Assembly (NCBI GenBank): GCA_027186245.1
Contig: CP114482.1
Span: forward strand, 34,367,209-34,431,208
Length of the DNA stretch: 64,000 nt
Reading direction: 5' to 3'
DNA from: Coriaria nepalensis
Taxonomy: Eukaryota; Streptophyta; Magnoliopsida; Cucurbitales; Coriariaceae
This document shows positions 1 through 13,215 of the stretch, one piece after another; position 1 is the first letter of the stretch; the number at the start of each line of letters is the position of its first letter. Below the pieces are notes generated by a model. It saw only the letters and a list, made by a program, of their open reading frames with translations, had not been told where the DNA came from and did no database searches. A program made the position numbers and the translations under genes.

Positions 1-1113
1 GCTGCCTTTAATCACCATCGTCACCATTGCCACCCACTGCTGCCACCCTTCGCCATCGAAAAATAATTATCTCTCTCGTTGGGTTCAGGTCGAATCATCC
101 ACAATCTTTTTTTTTTTATTTTTGAAGAAAAAGAGAGTAATTTTCCTATAGAGAAGGGTAGTGAAAAAAGGTAGAGTATGTTGTTTTAGGAATGAATGAA
201 TGAAAAATAATAAAAAATGATATTGAAAATATAAAATATAAAATATATAAATAAAAATAAAAGTTATTTCCATCGATTGCGATCAAAGGTGACAGCAGCG
301 AAAGGTGGAAGAAGTTATTTTAGGAATGAATAAATAAAAATTAATTAAAAGTGAAATTAAAAATATAAAAATAAAAGTTATTGATTCATATATATATGGT
401 TAAATTTATAGTTTTAAATTGTTTATAACAATTGCGATCAAAGGCTAAGGCAGTGAAAAACTTGGTGGAAGTGATAGTAGAGAGGGTTGATAAAGAAATA
501 TTTAAAATAATGAAATGAGTTACAAAGTATAAGAATAAAATATTGAGACTAAAAATATTTTTTTTTTTTAATTATTAGTCTAAGATTTAAAAAGTATTTA
601 AAAAATATGAGAGAAGTAAAATCTAATTTATACATAGTTTAAATAGCTCTTAATAAAGCATGGTAGTTTAACAGGTCTTTTAGATTATGTGATAGTTTGA
701 GGAGGGTTAAATTTTATCTTGCATATTTATATATAATGCATTATCAATAAATTCGGTCTATCATAAATTGATAAATTATAATTATAAATATTAATTTGAT
801 ATATTACATAAATTATTACATTAAATTATATATTTATTTTATAATTAATTAATTTACGGTATACTAAATTTAGTAAAGAATTTCTATAAGTAGGGTTGGA
901 AATGATTAGCCATTATGGTCGTCATGAAAGGGAAAAGATAAAGGCGCAATAAGGGGAAAGATAAGTGACACTTTGGAGTGGTGTAGTATTTAGGTTGAAC
1001 TAAAATATTGACAATTAGAAAATATTTCCCAAAATGGGAAAAAATATATGGGTCCCCCAAACTTCAATATTTTCAAACTCTTATGCCATGCCACAAGAAG
1101 AGAAGAGAGGACC

Positions 1114-1183
1114 ATGCTAATTAATTGCTAAGTAGCACTAATCACTCTATGCTAATTATTTGCTAAGTAGCACTAATCACTCT
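1114..1183. repeat. 35-bp tandem duplication
   Basis: Two adjacent 35-bp units (1114-1148 and 1149-1183) differ at one position. Each begins ATGCTAATTA and ends AATCACTCT. A third, partial unit follows at 1184. This looks like a recent local duplication with no coding content. Confidence 0.85.
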
Positions 1184-2329
1184 ATGCTAATCATAGCTAC
1201 TCAATTATTGTAACCACTCAATTGTTTCATGATTCAAATCCTATCATACGATTAATTAACTTTTTCCCTTTATTAAGCAATTAACTCAAATGATACTAAC
1301 TCAGGGGGTTATATCATATCACCTTTCACTTTCCTAAATTTTTTTTTAAGTCTTCAATTTTAACTCTACATTTAATAAAAGAAGGTTTAATTAAAATTGA
1401 CACTAAAGTATGTGTGGCTATAGTCCCCGCACGTGCTGCTACGTGGATCCGCCCCTTGTTCTATTTATAGTATTATCATGGCTTTGGTAATCACTCCTTA
1501 AGTGAATCTGAGTTGAAGTCAATTAAGTATTTCGGGTAGAATATATAGCTCATGTCCAACGACTCATTGAAGATTACTCCAATTTTATTTAATTATATAT
1601 TTGATTTGTCATGTGAAATAAAAATTAAATTCTTTCGATTACCATATTGTTTGTTATTAAAATTTTTAATGATAGAAAATATAATTAAGTTTATTTTTTA
1701 ACAGTTCAAATTTTTAAAATAATCGATAACTTAATATAGTATTAGAATTAAGGTCTGAGGTTTAAATTAAGGTTGTTTCGCTTTTTATTATTTTTATATA
1801 TTATATATTTTTTGGACTTGTTTGATATCTGTTTGCATATGTAAAACTCACATTGTTATAAACTTGTATGTGAAGAGAAGTGTTAAAAATCTCAATAATA
1901 AATAAAAGATATTTTCAATTTTTAAGATAATCGAGAACTTAATATTATTATTGTTTTTTTTTTTTGGTTAAAAATAAAGATATTTTATTCATAAGAGGTA
2001 AAAATATGTGAATAGATAAAAGATTGTAATCAAACACTCTTTAAAAAAATTAAAAAAAAAATGGATGAGAAGTGAAAATATCAATCCGTTAAGATCATCC
2101 CTTGAATCTTAAGACATATTTAAGAGAATAGTAACAAACATTTTAAACTTGGAGAATAAACGCCTAAAAATACTACATAATTTATGTTAGAAATATGAGC
2201 TTCTATCTTAAAACCAATTAATAATAAGAGAAGTGACTAATCTTTATTTATATATTTTGATATCAAAATTTTCATTTTGACTCGTGTGGAATGATTAACA
2301 AAAAAATTGATTAAAATTAATAAAGTTGG

Positions 2330-3000
2330 CTACATTTGGAATCGGTCGCTTGCTGAATTAGTCGCATAAGATAACCAATCAGCCGCCTAGGACGAAGTAA
2401 GCCAAGAGAAGATGATTGAAGAATGAAGAATCAGCCGTCCTATGCTTGCTCTACATGGAATTTCATCCAACACTTACTACTTGCCTACCAAGAACACTTG
2501 CTCACCGAGCAATTAACTTAGTTCAATTTCGTTAATTTATTTACCAAGTATATTTATTTGGCAAATATTTTTGCTTTGGATTTCAAGAGAGGTCTCGTCT
2601 AATTTATAAATAGCACACTTTGCCGAGGAGAAAAAAGAAAAAAACACAACTAAGAATTTGCAAGAAATTAATTCTACTCGCCTTAATAATATATCCTCTC
2701 TCCGGAGAACTTATTTCTACTTTACTTTAAGCAATATCCCGCATGAAATTAATTGGTGTCTTTGAAGTTTTGTAGCACTTCAAGCAACAACCCGCACAAA
2801 ATGGTTGGTGTCTTTTAATTTCTTTATATAGGCTCTTGGCTTATATGATTTTATTAATGCTCATTCAACGTTTAATTATCATTCAATTATCTTTTATCTC
2901 CGCAATTCTCATTCAACGTCGTTACATTTATAGTTCAGTAGATTGAGTATCTAAGTTTCTAAAAACTTTTAGCTTTCTGTTCGCTTCAATCACCTTTACT
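2330..3000 (+). mobile_element. Possible LTR remnant
   Basis: This segment has an LTR-like layout: a TATA-like TTTATAAATAGCAC near 2601-2614, then a purine-rich leader, then two imperfect copies of a short block containing GCAACAACCCGCA-like and TTGGTGTCTTT sequence (about 2731-2765 and 2782-2815). No second LTR copy or adjoining pol frame was found, so the call is weak. Confidence 0.2.
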
Positions 3001-5289
3001 TTTTATTTAGTCAAATTACTTTCATTTTACGAGATTTCCTTTAAATTTCACGTTTTTTTACTTTATTTCCCTTTACATGCTTTTTAATAGTAGTTTTAAC
3101 TTAATTTTGAAATATTTTTATACTTCTAAATTGCCTGCTCTTTACACTAACGCATCACACATGCACTCACCGAAACAGACCGATAGATTGTAATTTTTTA
3201 TTTTGCTAGTTAACCGGCTCAGACCTCTGAGTTAGCCCAAACCTCGACTTTTCGATCGCTGACCTAATTGTACTTATAAAGATTCCAAATAAAAATTCCA
3301 AAATAAGTTATAAACCTCGTGAATTCTTTCACAACGATAGATATGAATTGTGAGAATGATAAGTCTCGTTATGTCATTAATTAAGTTAATAGTATTTAAA
3401 AAAATTTTAAATTTAAAATTAAAAGTTTATTATTATCAAATGAATTACCTATTATTACTACTTAAAATATTCCTTAAAAATAAAAAAGCAAGTCATATTA
3501 TTACAATTACACTATTACACAAACTTAATTATTTTCCTTTTGCTTACATTAATCGATAATTATGACTAAAAAATATTGATCGATAATTATTACAAGACAT
3601 TATAGGACTAAAAAAATACATTGATCGATAATTATTGAAACATGCAGATATATATAATTATGGAGTGTGTCAATGTGAAAAGTAGTGCTCCATTTCTCAC
3701 GTAATAGAATCAAATTATGAGGTGCACGTGTGTCGAATTGGGTATAAGGGAAAGGATTTTTAATCGGTTCCGTAACTTACAGGATCCGACGGTCAGGAAC
3801 TAGTAATATTGTCAAACGATAATATCTGCCACGTAATAGTACAGTAGATTGGAAATTAACAGCAGCCCCCACAAGTCAATTAAAACTCACAAATAAACTC
3901 AGGGGGGGCCAGCTGCCATCTCCTTGTTGACTCCTTCTGGTCTTTCTTTAACCCAACTTGGATTAGCTTAACGAACCCAAGGGTTGACGATTAACCTTTG
4001 GTCTTCGTTACTTTGACTGACGTGGCAAATGTGGTCGGCCATGCTACTTCTGTAGCAACATGAAGGTGTAAAGGGTGACACTGACGTGTCATGATGTGAT
4101 GATTCGAGGGAAACCCTATTTGTAAGGAAGAATAAGAATGTGTTTAGGTAAAAGTCAGCTTCTTTTTTAAAGTTAATGCTGTCTAAAATCTTCTCGGAGG
4201 GATTTGAAAATCCCATTTGATATGTCCATGTGAATAAAATTTTTTTTATGGAGAATTAATTAATTCATGTGAAATACGTGGCTTCTATGCAATCTTGTTG
4301 TTTTGTTTGGAAGGACGTTATTGTTTACATTGTTCATCTTCTTTTTCCTTTAGTTATCTATTTTTCTTAAAATGTATAGAGGATATTGTAATAAGGAAAG
4401 CTTGACTGATTTTAAACATGAGAATGTATTGCCTCCCACTCTAAGGCATTTATTTATTTAAGTAACCGGAAATTTTTTCATACGCTTTCTGACGATATAA
4501 TATGAATTTATTAAGAGCGATAAAATTTAATTATATTATCGGATTTTTAAAAATATTTCTTTAAAGATTTGATACAATAATTACTTAAGAAATCACCGGA
4601 TATAATTATTTTCTTATTTAAATTTGATGCATGTTGTGCTTTGTTTTTTACATTAAGGACTATTGAAGAACGTTGAAGAGCAAGTTTGAAAACTATTTTG
4701 ATCGCACGATATTTTTATTATAAAAATTAGTTTTGTTTGGTTTGGGCTTTAGTTCTTGAAATAGGGAAATTAGGATTAATTTTTAAAAAAAATTATATAA
4801 ATTATAATGAATTATAATTAAAATTAATATTAAAAAATTAAATATATTATAATAAATATTGTATAATTTTTATAATTATAACAAACACTTAAAAATTATA
4901 CCTAAATTAATTACAAAATAATTAAATACGATAAAATAAAGTATAGGTATATTAAATACAAGATAAATAAAGTATGTATTAAATTAAAAGCAATGTAGAG
5001 TAAAATGCATAAATTAAATGTGCATTAACTTAAAGAGCATATATTTAAATGAGATATTGTATTAAAATAACACCATGTACCGGAAATGAAATAGATTTGA
5101 CTTGATTACAGAGAGAAAGAAGCAGGATATAATGTTTAACACGTTATACTGAATTTGAATAGTAAATCAACTAAACGACGAATAAATGACAACTACTAAG
5201 CTATTTGTGGATGGTGGGGGTTTCAGTATCAAGAAAACTTTGTGAATCATGTAAGCAGAGTGCCTACGAAGCGATAAAAAATTCATTGA

Positions 5290-6600
5290 AGGATTGCTTC
5301 AAAGCATTGAGTTGAGAAAGTACTATTCAACCTTTGGAGTGGTTTTGGTTATAGTTGTTTTATTGAGTTGTTGCTGTGTTGTGTTTTTGGCCTTGGCGAA
5401 GCCTCATATTTGTAGGCATGGAGCGACTTGGGTGGCAAGCATCCCGAATTTGCTAGAAAAAACCTCTTCGGTTTGGATTTTATTGTTTAATCCCTCAAAA
5501 ATTGCTTATTTGGTGTTGAATCCCATGAATTAGTCAATCATGACTATGCCTTTGCAAACAGACATTTAGATTTGCCAAAAAACCTTTGGAATTAGTTAAG
5601 GGTCTCTTCTAATTTATGAGTAAATCCTTAAGTTTTGCTAAAAAATCATGGACTTAATAAAAGTTCCTCCAATCTGCGGAAACGAAGGGAAATCGACCAC
5701 ACTATCGAAATATTTGGCCGACCCACAAACACGGGTGGCCAAGGGTTGGATGATCGGTCATCCAAGATAACTGACTTTGGCTGGCCAACCACCCTTCTAA
5801 ATCAATCAGATTCTTCCGACAGGTCATTCGCTTGGCTCATTAATCCAAGAATTGGCCAATTCCGGCATTTTTCCGTCTTTTTCTAGTATGATTTTGTTAT
5901 TTTCTTTTAAGGTTCTTCCACATCTTTCGACATTTGTCAAAATGATAATTTTGACATTAACAAATGCCCCCTTAATCCCTTTTATTCAATAATCTAAAAT
6001 ATAAGGAATAAAAGGACATGATGCCTTTATAAATGTGATCCCCTTTTCCTTTATTCGGCCAATCCTAACAGTTTTAGCCGAATATGCTTCATGTGACTAT
6101 CTCGAATTAGCCACTCTCTACTTTTATTGTCTCAATAGATTTTATGTGACTTCTTGACCTTTTGGATCGATCGAGGGGCGAATCCTCTTATAATATTTAC
6201 TATTTTTCGTTGGTTAAGCCTAGTGGTCGTTCCTTTAGTGGAATTTTTTTTTTGACTTTTTATCACTAATTGCATCTTATTTATTTCGATAATGACCAAG
6301 TGAACAAATATACATCCAAAACATAAATTTTCTTTATGCGTTCTCATACATAGTCGGAACGTAATGCTTTAGATAAAAACCATTAATTAGCATATATTGC
6401 ATTACACCCCTTAGGCTCTTTACCAAAAGCTTTCGAAACACTCGTTTCCCCGATTGGTAATAATACCTTTCATACTAGGTCTCCGACTACGAATGACTTA
6501 GCTTTAACCTTTTTGTTCTATGCTTTAACGACCTTATTTTTATGAGCCATCAAAGAATTCAACCCAACCAATCTCTCTCCTTCTAAATCCTCCAACTCAA
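5290..6600 (-). mobile_element. Unrecognised flank of a decayed Gypsy element
   Basis: No gene is recognised. The sequence leads directly into the minus-strand Ty3/Gypsy integrase fragment and contains repeated GGCC-rich words near 5710-5860 (GGCCGACC, TGGCCAA, GATCGGTCATCC). That fits the 3' internal region or LTR of the same element. The open frames at 5294-5533 and 5635-5886 carry no known motif. Confidence 0.3.
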
Positions 6601-8130
6601 TATGCATTGACTCAAAGTATTAAGGGGGAGTTAGATCATTTTGCAAGGAGATCCTTAGAGATTTTTGTTGAATTTCTATAGGCAATACAACATCATGACC
6701 ATATAATAAAGAGGACGGTGTTGTGGATGTATTAGTCTTTAGCGCCATTCTATATGCCCATACGGTTGGTCCTAAGAGGTCGTGTCACGATTTTGAATTC
6801 TATTTGATCATCTTCTTAATCAAGCCGATCATCACCTTATTTATTGCCTCGGCTTGGCCATTAGCCTATGCGTAATAAGGTGTCTAAGTGACCAGTTTAA
6901 AGTCGTATTCTTTGGCAAACTCGACTACTAAGCCAACAGTAAAAATGGTAGCATTATTGGTAGTAATGGTCTTTGGGACCCCAAACTGATAAATAATCCT
7001 TTTAGGAAGTCAATGATCTCTTGTTGGGTCGATCGCTTCAGTGGTACAGACTCCACCCATTTGGTGAAGTAATATGTTATGACTAAAATTTATGTGTAAT
7101 GCTTACTTGGTTCGGGATATATTTGATCGATCACACCAATAGCCCAGCTTCTAAAAGGCCAAGGCTTAATGATCGGTTGCATTTCCTTTGCTAGCTGTGT
7201 TTTAATCGGTTTGCATCCTTGAAAAAATCTACATTCCTTAGAATATCTATCTAATGCAATCTTTTAAGACAATCCACAAATAAAAACAATGACGCCTAAT
7301 TAGCCAACACATTTTTTGTCCAGCTTCGTGAAATCCATAGATTTTATTATGAACCATCTTCATGATTAATATGTCTTCGACAAATCCAAGACATCTAGCA
7401 AGTCATCATGTCCTAACTGGAATAGCTTGTTTTCTATCATAGTATAGTTAAGAGCTAGTCATCAGAGTTTGACTAGGTAGATTCTATTCAGATTCTGACG
7501 ATACTAGATGAGAGGCGACTATCAATCGCCCATTTATAGGTTCTTCATGTTAAAGATCGAGAATTCAACCTACATAGAAGTAAGAATAATATGCTTTTGC
7601 TTATAGATGGTTACGGTTCCCAAAGATCCTTCTAATATACTTAAGCCAGACCGCATCTACTCTATGCCATTAGCCTCTGCATTAAATGATTAAGAAACAT
7701 GGTTTAAAGCTCATTCCTCAAATTCCTCTAAGAGCTAAATAGCTATGGAAAAACACTCGACTAATTCGGGGTTTAAGTCCTTATAATCTCCTGATATATG
7801 TTTGACGACTAATTGAAAATCACCCATGATTGCTATGCACGAGACACCAATTTCTAACAAAATTTTCAAGCCTATAATCAAGGCTTCATACTAGGCGTGA
7901 TTATTTGTGTAAGGGAAATTAAATTGAAAAAATCATGTACTATGTATGCCTTCTAGCAACTTAATAAAGATCTCGGCTTCTGCCATGTGCTTAGTACTAG
8001 ACCCGTTGAAATATAACTCTTAGACAAACTATTTGGCATGGAGGACTTCAAACACATCATTGCAATCATTTGTAAAAAGGCTAGAGGGATGATCAACTAA
8101 GAAATCGCCAGCATGTGAGCATGCGTGTTG
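6600..8130 (-). pseudogene. Decayed Ty3/Gypsy retrotransposon pol (RNase H and integrase)
   Basis: Read on the minus strand with several stops, about 8130-7690 gives an RNase H-like stretch (YEALIIGLKILLEIG, then FQLVVKHISGDYKDLN). About 7215-6620 gives a Gypsy integrase core (FTKWVESVPLKRSTQQEI, IYQFGVPKTITTNN, ANGQAEAINKVM, then WAYRMALKTNTSTTPSSLLYG). A catalytic Asp of the usual TDNG motif reads as Asn. Stops and frame breaks mean the element is dead. Order and orientation (RNase H then integrase) are as in Ty3/Gypsy elements. Confidence 0.85.
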
Positions 8131-8328
8131 GGTCTGTGTCCGGATTGAGCTTTTAATGAGCTGACCCAGCCCGACCGATTCTGATAGCTTCACCAAATTT
8201 CACCAAATTACGACCAACATTATTATTTGCCTATTTCCATGTAGCATAGTTAATAGAGTAGGCATCCATCTAAACTACAGAGCGAAAGAACACACAGCTC
8301 TTGCTAGTTAAGAAATTAGACAGATACA

Positions 8329-9894
8329 ATGACCGTTGTAAACCGCCTAAAATTTCAATTTGCGTTACCTCTTTTATCCCAAGCTAACAAAAAGCTCTAT
8401 CCTTTTCCATTTCCATTTCCTAACACAAATCTCAACCTCTCTTCTTTGTCTTCATATCTAGAAACCATTCAAAATCCAAACCCAAATCACAACACCATTA
8501 GAAAAGAGGAAAACCTTATGTTCCTTTTAAAAAGATGCTCCACCGGGAAAGAGTTAAATCAAATCCATTCCCATATCATACACTTGGGTTTTGAGCAAAA
8601 CCTATTTTTGGTTGGCAAGATCATCGTGTTTTGTGCTGTTTCCGAGTTTGTAGACATGGATTATGCAGTTTCGGTTTTCGACCGAATCGAAAACCCAGAT
8701 GGGTTTCTCTTTAACACCATGATTAGAGGTTTTGGTAAAGCTAATATCCCAGAAAGAGCTTTTGGATTTTATGAGCAAATGCAAAGGAAAGGCATGGCGG
8801 CTGACAATTTCACATTGTCTTTCTTACTTAAAGTTTCGGAAAATTTGGGATCAGTTCTTTTAGGGAAACAATTACACTGTAATATTCTGAAACTTGGCTT
8901 ACATTCTCATGAGTTTGTGAGGAACACTCTGATCCATGTCTATGGCATGTTTAAGGATACTAAAACCGCACTCCATCTGTTCGATGAAATTTCGGAACCA
9001 AGTTTAGTTTCTTGGAACACTATCATTGATTGTCATGTCAATTGTGGAATGTTCAAAGAAGCCATTGAATTATTTTTGTTGATGTTAAAGAGTGGTATGG
9101 ATCCGGACGAGGCCACATTGGTTGTAATCTTATCCGCTTGTTCTTCATTCGGGGCATTAGAGTTCGGAACTTGGGTTCATTCATGTATTAATGATAATCA
9201 TAGTATTAGTCTTCAAAAGAGCATACCCATCTCAAATTCTTTAATCGACATGTATGCTAAGTGTGGATTTTTCGAACAAGCCTATGAAATATTTGACAGG
9301 ATGGAGAAGAAGAGTATTGTAACATGGAATACAATGATTATGGGGTTAGCAACTCATGGAGAAGCCAATAAGGCATTGGAAGTTTTTGTAAAGTTGTCGG
9401 AAGAGAAGTATATGAAACCAGATGAGATTACTTTCTTGGGAGTTTTATGTGCTTGTAGCCATGGAGGAAAGGTAGATGAAGGGAGAAAATATTTTGATCT
9501 CATGAGGAAAGAATACTTGATCAAACCAACATTAAAGCACTATGGATGCATGGTGGACATTCTTGGAAGAGCTGGGTTTGTGGAAGAGGCTTACGATTTG
9601 GTGAAAAGTATGCCTATGGAGTGCAATTCGATCGTATGGAGGATATTATTGGCGGCTTGTAGTGTCCATGGAAATGTCAGGTTGGGGGAGACTGTGAGGA
9701 GGCATCTTCTGGAACTAGATCCGGATCATAGTAGCGACTATGTTCTTCTGGCAAATACTTATGCGAGTGTTGATCAGTGGAACGATATGATCGAAGTGAG
9801 ACAGTTGATGAATGATAGAGGTGCTCATAAATCGAAGCCAGGAAATAGCTACATAACTCAAGCATTCATTGCCATAAGAGAGTGGTTTTCTTGA
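8329..9894 (+). CDS. PLS-class pentatricopeptide repeat protein, E subgroup
   Basis: This intronless 521-residue gene is typical of plant PPR genes. Such proteins bind organelle RNA one base per repeat and act in editing, splicing or stability. From about residue 90 on, repeats alternate P, L and S types. Examples are LFNTMIRGFGKANIPERAFG, VSWNTIIDCHVNCGMFKEAI, SLIDMYAKCGFFEQAYEIFD and VTWNTMIMGLATHGEANKAL. The end carries an E-type extension (GCMVDILGRAGFVEEAYDLV, DYVLLANTYASVDQWNDM, then KSKPGNSYI). It stops shortly after, with no DYW deaminase domain. The first ~60 residues are rich in Ser, Asn and Pro and could be an organelle transit peptide. The ATG at 8329 follows an in-frame AT-rich leader and gives a full-length protein. 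The exact orthologue and RNA target cannot be told from sequence alone. Confidence 0.93.
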   Translation: MTVVNRLKFQFALPLLSQANKKLYPFPFPFPNTNLNLSSLSSYLETIQNPNPNHNTIRKEENLMFLLKRCSTGKELNQIHSHIIHLGFEQNLFLVGKIIVFCAVSEFVDMDYAVSVFDRIENPDGFLFNTMIRGFGKANIPERAFGFYEQMQRKGMAADNFTLSFLLKVSENLGSVLLGKQLHCNILKLGLHSHEFVRNTLIHVYGMFKDTKTALHLFDEISEPSLVSWNTIIDCHVNCGMFKEAIELFLLMLKSGMDPDEATLVVILSACSSFGALEFGTWVHSCINDNHSISLQKSIPISNSLIDMYAKCGFFEQAYEIFDRMEKKSIVTWNTMIMGLATHGEANKALEVFVKLSEEKYMKPDEITFLGVLCACSHGGKVDEGRKYFDLMRKEYLIKPTLKHYGCMVDILGRAGFVEEAYDLVKSMPMECNSIVWRILLAACSVHGNVRLGETVRRHLLELDPDHSSDYVLLANTYASVDQWNDMIEVRQLMNDRGAHKSKPGNSYITQAFIAIREWFS

Positions 9895-9897
9895 ACC

Positions 9898-10368
9898 TGG
9901 TGAAGATTATGTATAGTTTGCTTGTTACTTACTCTAACCAGTTTGAATTCAATTTAACATATAATTTATCTAGTTTTTCGAACTAGTCTAAATTCAATTT
10001 GACATCATCATCTAAACTCATTTCCAATCGAGTTGTTTATATGGATATTAATTTTCCAAACTATACAGTTATTTCATATATAGTTGTCTAATTCAAAATT
10101 TAAAATGTCTTCCGTCACTGTCTTTATTCAAGTTTTCAACGGCTCACCCCTCCATTTATGCCCTCTACTTACCAATTTAAACTTTTGTCGAGCTACTAAT
10201 AGAGTATAAATCAATATGAATCTTCTAATTTAGAAGCCAGTACGAAAACAAAACATGAAAGGGGCTTAAGAAGTAAAAGGATTTTATTGAAAAAAGTTTT
10301 CATCCAAAGAGAGAAACTCAACCAATGAAACACAAACAGTTATTTGAAAGAATCAAGGCAATTTCGAT
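9898..10368. other. Spacer between convergent genes
   Basis: This holds the probable 3' untranslated regions of the PPR gene (left) and the Mpo1-like gene (right). Nothing else is recognised apart from an AT-rich repeat of AATTCAATTTRACAT near 9946 and 10011. Confidence 0.6.
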
Positions 10369-12097
10369 CTACGATATTTTCTTTTCTTTCTTCTCCATCC
10401 AAGCTTTTCTTTCCGACTCTATCTTTGCTTCGACGACCGAGTGAAACCCCGGGTAAGGCTCGTATTTGAATAATATTTGAAGAACCTGCAAACCATGTAA
10501 ATAGAACCGCAATCGTATTCTAATCAAAATTACCAAAATTCAAAATAGAAGTAGAGAAGAACAAGGGGGGTGGGGGTGGGGGTGGGGGTGTGTTAATTAC
10601 CTCTAACACTACGAAAAATGGAGCCATTAGAAAGGCTTGAGTGAGGTTGTCCAAAAGAGCTGGTGCTCGTTTCTACCATAAACCATTGAAGAAAAAAATA
10701 CAGTGAAATGTGTTTTGATAAAAGTGTATAACTCCACAATCATAGGCATATTAATTCACATAAGACATTTTACCTCGAAAACTCCATGACCGACAAACTG
10801 ATTAGTCCAACAGAACAACTGGGCAGCCAGTACTACCTATAAGAAATGAATCACTCACCCAAAATTACCACACCATTAATGGATGATAATAGAAAATTTT
10901 CATTCTCTCTTTTCTTTTCATCAAAAACTTGCAATCATATCATGGAGAATATGAGAAAAATACAAAAAAGCTGATCTTTTTTCTTAGTCAAATGATAAAG
11001 AAAGTTCATCTACCCAGTTAAGACTAATATGTTCTAAAAAGAAAGATTAGAATATCAATCTCATCGATCGCATATATATTATATCAAATCTCATCAATCA
11101 AATCACTTATTTTGAAAAATCTGAAACATCTAAATCATACCACTAAAGAAATATATTCATTAATAAAAAATTTTAAAGAACTTTTAAAAAAATATGAACC
11201 ATGATTGAATTGATAATAAAATAGAATCACGGGTTGCCAACTCATCAACATCAACCCAATTCGAAAAGCCAAAAAAGAAAAGAAAGAGAAAAAGGCTCGT
11301 CACATGTAATTCTCTACTCATAAAAGAAGGTAATAAGACTAATCCAATAATGAACAAGTGGGCTGCATCATTTAATACAACCACCATGGTTGAGATCATA
11401 TGAGTAGTTAAATCATGCCACAGAAAACCATCAGATTCAAAGGGGCCCTCTAACTGTTTCCTCTAAAATTATTCAAGACCCCTTTAATAAATGAAAAGCA
11501 TAAACCCTAACACCGAAAAAAAAGACACCCACAAAATCTTCTCTTGTTCTCCACTCTTCACTGCTCAAATTAAACAAACAAGGTTAATTAACTAATAAAT
11601 TAATAGATCAAATTGCATAAAAACTATCCCTAATCACCCCAAAAGAATCCAGTAGAAACCATTCTTCCAATTTCTCAGCTACCAAATACAAATTAAGTAT
11701 ATATATATATATAACTCAGCAAAAATTTTGAATGATAAAATTATACCTTCCAAGAGAGAGAATAACCAAGTTTGTGAGAAAGAACACTTGCTCCAACCCA
11801 ACATAGAACACAGAACAGAGCAGCCAAAGATCCAGCTTTCTTATCCATAAGGAAATAGAAGGCAGCATAAATCAAAGCGAAAACGAACCCAAAATTCAAA
11901 ACCAGACCATGATCAAACCCACAAGGGCAGGTAGGTAGAGAGTAGAAAACAGGGGTGAAGTAGAGAAGCATAAGACTAGTGAAGAAAATGGGCCAAACAA
12001 AAAGGGTATGAATGAAAATATTAATCGGGTTGCTATGATACGAGCCATAGAGGGCAAAGTTCTTCTCAAGATCAAACAATAGACTCTTCTTCCCCAT
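10369..12097 (-). CDS. Mpo1/DUF962 (YGL010w-like) membrane protein
   Basis: Four exons read on the minus strand: 12097-11747, 10836-10774, 10672-10601 and 10485-10369. All have GT-AG introns in phase 0, giving 200 residues. The protein starts MGKKSLLFDLEKNFALYGSY and continues HSNPINIFIH; that N-terminal FALYGSYHSNPINIFIH block, and the later CWTNQFVGHGVFEKRAPALL block, are hallmarks of the DUF962/Mpo1 family. Its yeast member is an ER Fe(II) dioxygenase that shortens 2-hydroxy fatty acids from phytosphingosine. The candidate metal-binding histidines H21, H30, H134 and H177 are present. Several hydrophobic membrane segments lie between about 28 and 117. The C-terminus is charged and lysine-rich (KIESERKAWMEKKEKKIS). 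Length is normal for the family. The enzymatic role in plants is inferred from the yeast protein. Confidence 0.93.
10567..10592. repeat. G-rich simple repeat (GGGGGT)n in an intron
   Basis: A short run of GGGGGTGGGGGT units lies within intron 3 of the Mpo1-like gene, a few bases downstream of the exon 3 donor. Only simple-sequence character is visible; a G-quadruplex is conceivable. Confidence 0.8.
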
Positions 12098-13215
12098 TAA
12101 GATTGAAAAAGAAAAATCTTCTCGAGAAAATTCAGAATAGGATAAAAGGTGAAAAAGAGAAAGAGGAAGAAAGTGGGTATAAAAGGGGAGGTAGAGGCGA
12201 TTGGATTGAGAGAAAACTAGAGGCTAATCGCACGTTGAAAGGGAAATTTGGGGGGGCTATAATCTTCTTCGTGAACACGGCAATGGCCAACGGGCATATG
12301 ACGTTTCTTTGCCTATGGTCGGGACGGTGCTAATTTGCGCCGTTTCTGTTGACATGCGCAGCCAAACCCTGCACGGGATTGTACTTTGTTGTTTTCTACA
12401 AGAGTATACGGATGAATGGAATAAAATTAAAGGCAACGAGACCTAGTGTAGGCCATGTGAAGGTCTTGACGGTTACGAATGCAAGGAATTTAAGGATAGA
12501 AGACTGGGACTGGAGCTCTAGATGCATTTATGGCCATACTGTAAAATGATCAGAATTTAATAGGAGGAATTATTTATAAATAAATAAATAATATGATTTT
12601 TTTTACTGACAACACTTAAAGAATCCAGTTTTACTTTATTATTTATTTATTACTTTGTTTTTTCATTAGGCCTTGGCCACCAAAATGGTTAAAACATAAT
12701 TTTACCAACTAAATTGATTGTTTCTTGAGAAATCTGAATCCTTCTTCTTCTCATGCGAGTTTCAATCCTCTACAAATTTCTTGAAATTGAATCATCTTCT
12801 TCATTCTATTTCTCTCCAAATATCTTCAATCCGAAAACTTTCTTCTAAAATTCATGTGTTTCTTCAATCCGAAATCTCTTGAACCCTTCTTCTTCTCGCG
12901 CGATTTATAGCCCTGAAGGAAACTTTCTGTGACTGACTTCAAGATGAATTAAAGGGTTGAACTACTGTGACTTCAAGGGTAGAAAGACTCCAAATTTATG
13001 AGACAGACTTTCAAGTGCTTGAACGATTACGACTGGGTTTGACAGACTTCAAGTGCTTGACAGACTTCAAATGCTTCATCCCTTCTTTAAAGAGCATGAA
13101 ATTTCTGAAAGTTACAATTCATGTATACTATTTTAAAATTGAATGTACTGAAATAACTTTAAAATACCTCAAGTATAAGACAATACGCTATATTATCAGA
13201 TGAATAAAGGTAAAG
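12098..13215. other. Promoter side of the Mpo1-like gene and unassigned DNA
   Basis: The first few hundred bases are probably the 5' region of the minus-strand Mpo1-like gene. The frames at 12103-12333 and 12349-12549 have no recognisable domain and look like chance frames. From 12720 to 13080 the sequence is imperfectly repetitive, with AAATCTCTTGAACCCTTCTTCTTCTC-like words near 12728 and 12872 and GACTTCAAGTGCTTGA-like words at 13003-13073. No gene is recognised. Confidence 0.5.

Larger units (their letters stand above)
1..5290. other. AT-rich intergenic DNA, no gene recognised
   Basis: I see no protein-coding gene here. The short open frames (for example near 85-273, 3350-3559 and 3968-4216) are low-complexity or lack any family motif. 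The stretch holds long A/T runs, a short tandem duplication at 1114-1183, and a possible old LTR near 2330-3000. TGACGTG/TGACGTGTCA-like sites near 4017 and 4080 may just be chance. Confidence 0.6.

Noticed and set aside
12103..12549. Two plus-strand frames divergent from the Mpo1-like gene
   Set aside because: No domain, basic low-complexity start, and they lie in the probable promoter.
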